Positions 9,548 to 15,995 of a stretch of DNA of 15,995 bases are shown in pieces; the stretch's first letter is position 1; each line of letters opens with the position of its first letter. The stretch covers positions 1 through 15,995 of the forward strand of contig MU634092.1 in NCBI GenBank assembly GCA_026770595.1. Reading direction: 5' to 3'. Source of the stretch: Ochromonadaceae sp. CCMP2298. Lineage: Eukaryota > Sar > Synurophyceae > Ochromonadales > Ochromonadaceae. The notes below the pieces were generated by a model that saw nothing but the letters and a program-made list of their open reading frames with translations, did not search any database and was not told the origin of the DNA. Both the position numbers and the translations under genes were made by a program.

Positions 9548-11960
9548 CTACAACTCCGCATCTTCCTTCAGCAGCTCCCTTTCCCGCACCCGCACGCTGC
9601 GCCTGTTCTTCGCCAAAAAGAACGCCCCGTCGCCGCGGGGTCCCCGTTTCCCCAAACTGTTTCCCCGCCTGGTGGGGTTGGCAAGCTCCTTAACCCGCTG
9701 CTCAGCCCTCAAAGCGACCGTGGAAAATCGCAGATCGCGCGCCGCCCAGTGCTCGCGCACGGCGATTGTCGAGGACACCTCGAGGGAGTCTGTTTCAGCG
9801 AATGTGCGCAGTTTGCGCCACAGATCCTGCACCCCTGCGCCAGTTGAGGCGCTGACTACGAGCAGGGGGATGGAGTCGTCAGAGAGGGAGAGTATCTGGG
9901 GGCGTGTGGTGCTGCCCTCGACCTCCCCCAAATCTCCCTCTCCCTTTCCCTCTCCCTCCTCCTCCTCCTCCCCATCCTCCTCCTCTCTCTCTCCCTCTTC
10001 CTCCTCCTCTCTCTTTTCCTCATCCTCGCTATCATCGTCGCTGCTGTCGTCCCCATCCTCCTCCTTCTCCTCGCTGCCTTCTCTGTTGCTGTCTGTATCA
10101 CTAGAAGAGTCACCCTCTGACCCATGTTCCCTCTCAGCCACACCGTCTCCACCACCATCAACACCAGCAAGTCCGGCAACATCCGCATTAACATCTGTGC
10201 TAGCTTTCCCCCTACCCCTCTTCTTCCCCCCACCGACCAAGCCCCCCACCGGCACAGGCTCCAGCATTCTCCGCGCCACCTCTATTTCCCCCATAACTTC
10301 ACGGTCGATGTTGCAAAATCCCGCCAGATCCATTTTGACCAAGCCGACGCACTGCGCCAGCTGCCTAGGGGGCAGCAGATCCCCCTTGGTCAGCACGACG
10401 CTCCAGGGAATTCCCAGGTTTCTCAAATACGAAATCAGCGTTTTATCCTGCCGACACAGGCCCCTAGTGCAGTCGACGAGCACCAGGCAGCGGGAGATTA
10501 TCTTCCTGCCCCGGAGGTAGTCTTTTATCATCTCTGTCCAGCTGCGGCGCTGGGAAGCGGACGCCACGGCGTGGCCGTAGCCCGGCAGGTCCACCAGGTT
10601 CAGCACGGGGGGCCGCTTGCCAAGCTGTGGATTGGGGAATCGGGGAAATGGGAGGGGGGGAAGATGAGTAGCGGGATTGGAGGAGGAAGGAAAACGAATT
10701 AAGTTAGGGAGAAAGCGAGGAAGGTATGGGAAACTGTCCGGTGATCCGTACCTGGTAGAAGCATATCTGGTCGGTCCAGCCTGCTCTTTCGCTCACGCTG
10801 GCGGGTCCCTTGCTAGGCAGCAGCCCGCACATCGCGTTCACCAGTGTGGACTGGAGGTGGGGCGTGGGTGGAGAGAGGAGAGAGGGGTGAGAGAGGAGAG
10901 AGAGGAGAGGAGGGTGGGTGAGAGAGTTATGGGGGGGGGGGTAGGAGGGGTTATATCTACGCATACTTGCACATTTGCATATTCAAGCTAACCTTTCCGG
11001 AGTTGGAGTGTCCTGCGCACACGATCTCGGGCAGCAGGTGCTTGAACAGGGGCCAGTCCTTGCTGGCAGAGGTCAGATGTAAAGCGAACCCGCCGGCAGC
11101 CCCGCGCGTGCGCCGAGTACGTACTGCGCGTGAGGGGTGTGCGCTGGCCTCGTCTGTATCGTTGTGGGACTGTGTGTGTGTGTGTGTGGTGTGTGTGTGT
11201 GTGGTGTGTGTGTGTGATGTGTGTGTGGGGGTGTTTGTGCTGTTAGAGGAGTAGGGTGCGCAGATGAGCACATTCATAACACAGCGACAGAGGTAAATAG
11301 ATAAACCTGGGCACAGGTAAAGGAGTCAGAGAAAGAGGGAAAGTAGGACCGTGCACGGGGACAGCACCAAATATCGACTTACCGAGTAGGCTGCTTCCGA
11401 GTCGTCGAAGGCGTAGATGGAGTGAATTCGCTTCTTGGCTCCCAGACCCAGCGCTGCGAGCTCGGCCACTGTCTGCTTCTTCACGGCCACTCTGCCGAGG
11501 CGGGTGAGGTGTCTGCGCCGCTCCTGCAGGATGGGGGTGGTCACACTGTCACGCCGCTCGGAGTTGCGACGACCTGTGTGGGTGTGTGGGTGTGTGGGTG
11601 TGTGGGGTGGGTGTGGGGTTGGGGGTGCGTAGTGGTGAGGGAGATGGCTTTTGTACTGTGGAAGAGATTTAACATTCGACACAGGACACACCACACAAGC
11701 CACAAGACATAACATACAAACGACATACCGTGCATGAACTTCTGCAGATCCGCTTCGAGGTCAAAACTGGCCCGCCGTTGAGACAGCCATCTCACACTAC
11801 CACCCATATGATGGGCCGTCTGACTGCTCTGCCCCAACCCCACGCCTATGCCCATGCCCATGTGATTGCCCAACTGCATGCCCATGCCCGCATGCCCGTG
11901 CAGATGCTTACGCAACAACGGCATACGCATGTTCGCATGTATGTGCCGCGCCGCCAACAT
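9548..11960 (-). CDS. EngB/YihA (GTPBP8-like) GTPase, probably organelle-targeted (five exons)
   Basis: Deduced exons are 11960-11729, 11573-11383, 11169-10993, 10850-10752 and 10624-9548 (stop TAG), giving about 591 residues. Family role: EngB-type GTPases help assemble the large ribosomal subunit in bacteria, mitochondria and plastids. Visible motifs are G1 GHSNSGKST (194-202), a G2-like segment SERAGWTDQICFY, G3 DLPGYG (245-250), G4 TKGD (312-315) and G5 SAST (491-494). The N-terminus MLAARHIHANMRMPLLRKHL is rich in Arg/His with no acidic residue, which suits an organellar presequence. EngB proteins usually have about 200 residues. Here there is a long N-terminal extension, a 118-residue acidic insert between G4 and G5, and a basic C-terminal tail (KNRRSVRVRERE). 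All four joins preserve frame. The start at 11960 is the best ATG, but the 5' end may include an untranslated exon. Mitochondrion versus plastid cannot be decided. Confidence 0.9.
9902..10255 (-). other. Acidic low-complexity insert between GTPase motifs G4 and G5
   Basis: Residues about 357-474 begin with a short Gly/Lys/Arg patch (GGGKKRGRGK). This leads into a long run of Glu, Asp and Ser, including several blocks of five or more consecutive acidic residues. The folded GTPase core resumes at PQILSLSDDSIPLLVVSAST. On the plus strand the same DNA appears as a pyrimidine tract of ctc/tcc triplets. It is in frame and without splice sites, so it is treated as coding. Confidence 0.85.
10625..10751 (-). 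other. Intron 4 of the GTPase gene
   Basis: The donor is TACCAG|GTACGG (GT at 10751-10750) and the acceptor is AATCCACAG|CTTGGC (AG at 10626-10625). It is 127 nt and phase 0. It joins ...TDQICFYQ to LGKRPPVLNLVDLPGYG, giving the normal EngB spacing between the G2 region and G3. Confidence 0.92.
10851..10992 (-). other. Intron 3 of the GTPase gene, splitting the P-loop
   Basis: The donor is GGAAAG|GTTAGC (GT at 10992-10991) and the acceptor is ACCTCCAG|TCCACA (AG at 10852-10851). It is 142 nt and phase 0. It separates the Lys and Ser codons of GHSNSGK|ST, and the join restores a complete Walker A motif. The intron holds an 11-nt C run and CT-rich repeats on the coding strand. Confidence 0.92.
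11170..11382 (-). other. Intron 2 of the GTPase gene
   Basis: The donor TACTCG|GTAAGT (GT at 11382-11381) is a perfect consensus. The preferred acceptor is a long CA microsatellite ending in ACACAG|TCCCAC (AG at 11171-11170). It is 213 nt and phase 0. The exact acceptor is less certain than the donor. Another phase-0 choice lies 18 nt downstream, after ACGAG, and would shorten the next exon slightly. Confidence 0.65.
11171..11226. repeat. (TG/CA)n microsatellite at an intron 3' end
   Basis: About 50 bp of TG dinucleotides on the plus strand, broken by a few extra bases (tgtgtggtgtg). On the minus strand it is a CA tract running directly into the CACAG acceptor of intron 2 of the GTPase gene. 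Confidence 0.95.
11574..11728 (-). other. Intron 1 of the GTPase gene
   Basis: The donor is CACG|GTATGT (GT at 11728-11727) and the acceptor is CACACAG|GTCGTC (AG at 11575-11574). It is 155 nt and phase 1. It joins ...DLQKFMHG to RRNSERRDSV. The 3' end is a CA/CCCACA microsatellite (11576-11625) in place of a T-rich pyrimidine tract. Confidence 0.82.
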
Positions 11961-12028
11961 TCTACTGACAGCTTGAGCCTTACTCTCTCTCTCTTTCTCT
12001 GCCTGTCTCGGACTGCAAGCTCCAACAC

Positions 12029-12621
12029 CTGTGAGAGAGAAAAGCTGGTGGAGAACAGACTAGAGCTGAACTGAACTGCGACAAAGATGACCAGAACTGA
12101 ACTGCGAAAAGCACCACCCCGTCGAGGACATCATCCCTGCTGCATCCCACCTGACATCCAATCACATCTGGACATTTGGGCAAAAAGTCGCGAACAAAAA
12201 AGTAAGTCGCAAACATTTGGACAGTGGGAAACGGCCCAATCAGCGCCAACCTGATTTCCAGTTATTGATCAGTATCACATCTGCATAAAGTTATACACAT
12301 TCATAACAATGTTTTAGTACTGTAACACAGGTATTGCACATCAATATAATATATCTTTTATCATCATCGGATCCATCTATGTACATTGTTAAATGACATT
12401 TGTTATTGGTGTGTATTACCTATGTTACAGTACTAAAACATTGTCATAAATGCGTATAACTTTGCCCACTATCTTCTCTCTTCTATTTTGGGGGCTCAAG
12501 TGTCCTAGTGTCTAGTGGCTGGTGTATAGTGTGTGGTGTCTGGTAGGCACCTGTGGTGGGTTGCGCCCACGTCCGCCCTCCGCCCTAAGATATAGTCTTA
12601 TAGTCCTATAGAGCACATGCG
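12029..12621. other. Spacer between the GTPase gene 5' end and the unknown gene 3' end
   Basis: This roughly 590-bp AT-rich spacer is the promoter/5'-UTR side of the GTPase gene and the 3' flank of the upstream gene. It holds the foldback element at 12287-12463. A 14-bp direct repeat, gaactgaactgcga, occurs at 12068-12081 and 12094-12107. On the minus strand a donor CAG|GTGGGA (GT at 12150-12149) and a strong acceptor TCTCACAG|GTG (AG at 12030-12029) could bound a 122-nt 5'-UTR intron of the GTPase gene. I see no protein-like reading frame or poly(A) hexamer. Confidence 0.6.
12287..12463. mobile_element. 177-bp foldback / MITE-like inverted-repeat element
   Basis: The left arm 12287-12333 (starting aaagttatac) and right arm 12417-12463 (ending gtataacttt) are inverted copies matching at 43 of 47 positions. 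All four differences are transitions. Similarity continues more weakly for about 13 bp further inward (10 of 13). The roughly 55-bp centre is AT-rich and includes ggatcc. There is no coding capacity. The size, long terminal inverted repeats and intergenic location fit a non-autonomous DNA transposon derivative. I cannot see a clear target-site duplication, so a functional hairpin (for example in a 3' UTR) is the alternative. Confidence 0.6.
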
Positions 12622-15600
12622 CTACAGCTCTTTGGAGATGGCGGTGGCTATAGAAGCGATGACGTCAGCCACCAGGGAGGGGATTTTCTGTTGCATGGGA
12701 CAAGGGGGGAAGGGAGAAGGGGGGAGAGGAAGGCGGTGGGGAGCAGCAGAGAGCAGGGAGTAGCAGGGAGCAGCAGGGGGCAGTGGGGAGCGAGGGGAGG
12801 AGAAGGACAGAGTGTCAGGGGGGTGGAGAGTGTCGTGTGGTTGGCGAAAAAGGACACGGGATGCAACTGCAGCAAATACAACTGCAAGTGTGCATCAACC
12901 GCAAAACCAGAAAAACAACAAGCAACAGAATAAGCAACAAGTAATAGCAACAGCAGTATTACCTGCGGGTCTGTGTACACTGCGCTCTGCAGCACCGCCG
13001 TCTGCACAGCGTGGCAGGCCACCACGCTCAACACCCACTCCCACTGCGGGAACAGCAGCGCGCCCCCGATGCCTGGGCTGTCCATCGAGGCGGAGACGGA
13101 GGCAGAGGTGAAGGTAGAGGCGCCTCTTTTTCGCCTCGATTCCTCTGGCAGCACGTCCCGCACACTGTCACGAATCAGGCGCAGCACCTCTGCCTCCTCC
13201 ATCACCCCCGGAATCAGGTTCACCCTCCTCAGCGCAGTGACTATCGCCCCCACGCCTGCCTCGCCCCTGCCCACACCCCTCCCACCACCACCACTACCGC
13301 CCCCGCTATTACCGACCGAGCTACTGCTCTGGCCGCCACTGCTCTGGCCGCCACTGCTCTGGCCGCCACTGCTGGAGCTGCCCCAGCGAGCCCGCTCCTG
13401 CTCCCTCTCGAAGAATGCCTGCATGGGTCCCTCCGCACCCTCTATCGCTAGCAGCACATCTAGCGAGAAGACGCAGCAGAAGCGGTCCCGGAATCGGGCA
13501 TGCTCGGGCACGGCCAGGAGTGTGCGTCCCTGCAGTATGGGCAGCACGCACTCCCCCAGGAGGCGCCTGAAGGGTCCGCTAGAGCCCATGAATTGCTGCC
13601 ACTGTCTGAACCAGTTGTCTTGCGTGGAGTGGCGGGAGAGCCTCGAGAGGGACTTTTGAAACATCTCTGATGTGACCATGACCCCATCGAAGCGCAGGTG
13701 GCTGAAGGCGCACAGGAAGACGATGAACTCTTCGAAGGTGAGGGAGGGAGACTGGAAGTACTCGCCCCCTTCTTGGTGCAACGTGGCGACGGCCTCTTGT
13801 GGGGAGCTGGCAAGAGAGTGTACGGCGGTCTGGTGCAGCAGGATGCCCGCATCTGAGAGCAGCGTGCGATCTGTCAGCACACCAAGCTTGGACAGTAGGG
13901 TGAAGAGATTAGGCCCTGAGAGCTTGCCCGGATCGAGCGAGTCTCCGCATGAGCAGTAGGTGGCATAGACGGGCCACAAGGCCTCTTTCGTACCCACCAG
14001 CAGCTCGTCCAGGGCCACTACGAACTGCTCAGAGCTCTCCTGCAGCAGTTGGAAGCGCTCACTAGAGGATAGGCTCAGCTCCTGTCGGGTGTGCAGCTTG
14101 GTCGGAGAGCCCACACCCGCCACACCCCTGCCCCCTCCTACACCCCCAACCACACCCCCAGTCCTGGCCGCCCTGGCCTCAGCGCGTCTGAGTGCCGGGT
14201 CTGCTATGGAGTAGTTGAGGCGCAGGGAGAGGATGTCACTCAGACCCTCGCCCTCCGGTGTGGCGGCGGCGGTGGTGGAAGTGGTGGAGGGGATAGGGGC
14301 GGGGGCAGCGGGGGCTGCACTTGCTCTGCCCCGAGCGGGACCCTGTCCTGCCAGCAGCTGCGCAGCCGTGGGTGCGGAGGCTGCAGAGACTGTAGAAACT
14401 GCATTTACTGTAGATGCTGAGGCGGAGGCAGGGGTGTTAGTTCTGAGCAGCCCCAGGAGACTGAGGGGGTTAGTGGCACCAGTGCCGGAGCTAGAGTCGG
14501 TGAAATTACTACCGTTGGAGGCAGAGGCGGAACCGAACCGCGCATTGTTCCCATAAAGAGTGTTGCTGAGCAGCAGGTTTAGGTAGGGCAGAAGGAAGTC
14601 CACCCCCCACCAGGCACGCTTACGCCCACCCGCCCCCGCCTGTGCCCTCTGTATAGCACGGTGCTGGGCTGCCTCCTCACAGTAAGAAGCATAGTGCTCC
14701 GCAGCGCGCTGGGCAGAGGCTACAGAGGCTTGCTGTCCCTGTCCTTGGGGCCGCAGGTGTGCCTGGGCCATCAGCGCTGCCTTGCTGGGCTGCTGCTCTG
14801 GGCTGTCCAGGGCCCCAGACGTGTGCCAGAGCAGAAAGCCGCAGCGCAGACACAGCTCCTCAAACTCTGCAAAGCTCAGGGTGGCAACCTCGGGCCCCGA
14901 GCAGGGTACGGGCCTTAGCCGGGCGTGAAGCGAGCGCTTTGCTTGCAGCGCCACTGCGCTGGGCCGCAGTAGCTCCCCGCAGGAGAGGAAGCGGCACAGC
15001 AGGTTTAGGGGCACCTCCCCTCGATCCCTTTCCCTGCTCCCATCACCGTCCCTATCCCCAACAGGCCTGCTAGAGGGCCCCATCCGACCGGGCGCGCCGA
15101 GCAGAATAGCTCCGTAGGCTCTTCTTAGGGCCCCCTGCGCCTCCCCCAGCGAGGTCATCGCCAGACTGCCCCCGTAGCGCAGCAGATCCTCCAGGCGCAG
15201 GTCACGTCTGCCCTGCTCCGCCCCGCTGCTCGCGAGACTGCCCCTGACACTTCCGCTATTGCCGCCATTACCGCCGCCCTCTGCGTCCTTGAGGTCGGTG
15301 TGGGCGCATATCACCGGGGTGAGCGCTTTGTAATATAGCGCGATAAGGTCAGGAGAGTCTGCCCCCGCTCCTGCGTCTGCCCCTGCATCCGCGCCTGTGT
15401 CAGCCCCTACGCCTCCCCCTGCCCCACCGCCGACCCCACCTGCAGAGCTCATCCTCTGCGCCACCCATAGCAGCGTCTCCAGCAACTGCCTTGTCGTGTC
15501 TGGTCCCGCCTTAACCGGTATAGGTGACACCACCCCTGCCTCCCACGCATCCGCACCTGGCGGAGCGCACTCTCTCAGGAGCACCGCGAAGGCCACCCAG

Positions 15601-15995
15601 GCCAGCTGCACTGACCAGTCGAACCGCTCAGCCAAGCCCAGGTCCCTCACGAAGTGGGCAAACCTTGCAGCGTCCCAGATGGCTCTAGGGGGTCGGGGGG
15701 GTATCCGCCCGTCCCCAGGTGTGGGGGGCCTGGGCGCAGGGGCGAGGGCGAGGGAGGTGGGGGCGATGGGGGTGGCGGCCGCGAGCGCATGATTGAAGAT
15801 GGCTGTGGCGGCGGCGATAATCGCACTAACGTCGGAGGTATCTGGCTCCCTGGCGAGGTCCTCAGCACCGAACAGCGGGCGTAGCACCTTCATGCGCAGC
15901 GCCTGCTGTACGCGGGAGAGGTGTAGGGAGAAGGCGTGCAGCATGCAGCGCACCGCGTCGAGGAACTGTCTCTCGGAGCACGTGACCGTACCATC
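12622..15995 (-). CDS. Large protein of unknown function with repeated EF-hand/p25-alpha-like modules (5' end missing)
   Basis: Exons visible are 15995-12963 (open off the window edge) and 12687-12622 (stop TAG at 12624-12622), giving at least 1,032 residues. I do not recognise the family. Several segments share the pattern helix, 'LLxxLGLL'-like turn, helix, then a helix of the form LxFxEFxxFL: ALWPVYATYCSCGDSL...FTLLSKLGVL...LTFEEFIVFLCAFSHL; LCRFLSCGELL...LSFAEFEELCLRCGFLLW; ARFAHFVRDLGLAERF...AWVAFAVLLREC; IVTALRRVNLIPGV...LFPQWEWVLSVVACHA. This resembles degenerate EF-hand or p25-alpha folds. No canonical DxDxDG calcium loop is present, so calcium binding is not supported. Modules are separated by Ala/Ser/Gly/Asp low-complexity linkers. 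No signal peptide or clear membrane span is visible in the spliced form. The upstream boundary is unknown. Confidence 0.8.
12688..12962 (-). other. Last intron of the unknown modular-protein gene
   Basis: The donor is CCGCAG|GTAATA (GT at 12962-12961) and the acceptor is CATGCAACAG|AAAATC (AG at 12689-12688). It is 275 nt and phase 0. The intron is strongly pyrimidine-rich on the coding strand. Splicing yields a 21-residue tail, KIPSLVADVIASIATAISKE + L, before TAG. The unspliced frame happens to stay open to 12648, but it reads as Leu/Pro/Ser/Cys translated pyrimidine tract. Confidence 0.75.
13324..13373. repeat. 15-bp tandem repeat encoding GGQSS units
   Basis: Three exact copies of ctgctctggccgcca (13324-13338, 13339-13353, 13354-13368) and a partial fourth encode Ser-Ser-Gly-Gly-Gln units. 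They lie in a Ser/Gly linker between two modules of the unknown protein on the minus strand. Exact identity suggests recent slippage. Confidence 0.93.

Noticed and set aside
9411-10520. Plus-strand open frame of 369 codons rich in Ser and Pro
   Set aside because: It lies antisense to the last exon of the GTPase gene, whose minus-strand frame has G3, G4 and G5 motifs. The Ser/Pro run is simply the reverse of the Glu tract.

Overview
The window is nuclear DNA of a GC-rich unicellular eukaryote. It carries three long genes, all on the minus strand, with GT-AG introns of about 125-275 nt, no bacterial-style operon or ribosome-binding sites, and organelle/endomembrane protein families. Coding sequence is very GC-rich and full of Ala/Ser, Gly, Gln and Glu low-complexity tracts. 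The spacers are markedly more AT-rich. The lineage cannot be fixed from the sequence; an alga or other protist (stramenopile or haptophyte type) is a guess.

Layout, in transcription order from right to left. (1) 12622-15995: the 3' part of a gene of unknown function whose 5' end lies beyond the window. It encodes at least 1,032 residues with several EF-hand/p25-alpha-like helical modules lacking classical calcium loops. (2) 12029-12621: spacer with a 177-bp near-palindrome (12287-12463) that looks like a MITE or foldback element. (3) 9548-11960: a five-exon gene for an EngB/YihA-type (GTPBP8-like) GTPase, about 591 residues, with a presequence-like N-terminus and a 118-residue acidic insert between G4 and G5. 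(4) 9043-9547: spacer with a 22-bp direct repeat and a telomere-like CTAACCC motif. (5) 343-9042: a four-exon gene for a very large (about 2,690 residues) GBF1/GNOM-type Arf guanine-nucleotide exchange factor with DCB, HUS, Sec7 and HDS regions. Its Sec7 domain is interrupted by a 96-residue low-complexity insert. (6) 1-342: AT-rich 3' flank with a good splice donor/acceptor pair on the minus strand.

The genes do not form a pathway. One acts in Golgi vesicle traffic, one probably in organellar ribosome assembly, and one is unknown. I see no defence, mobile-gene or biosynthetic system. The items most worth checking are the foldback element, the unassigned modular protein, the inserts within conserved domains, and introns whose 3' ends are built from C-runs or CA microsatellites. 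Exon joins were worked out by hand from splice consensus, frame and family homology.
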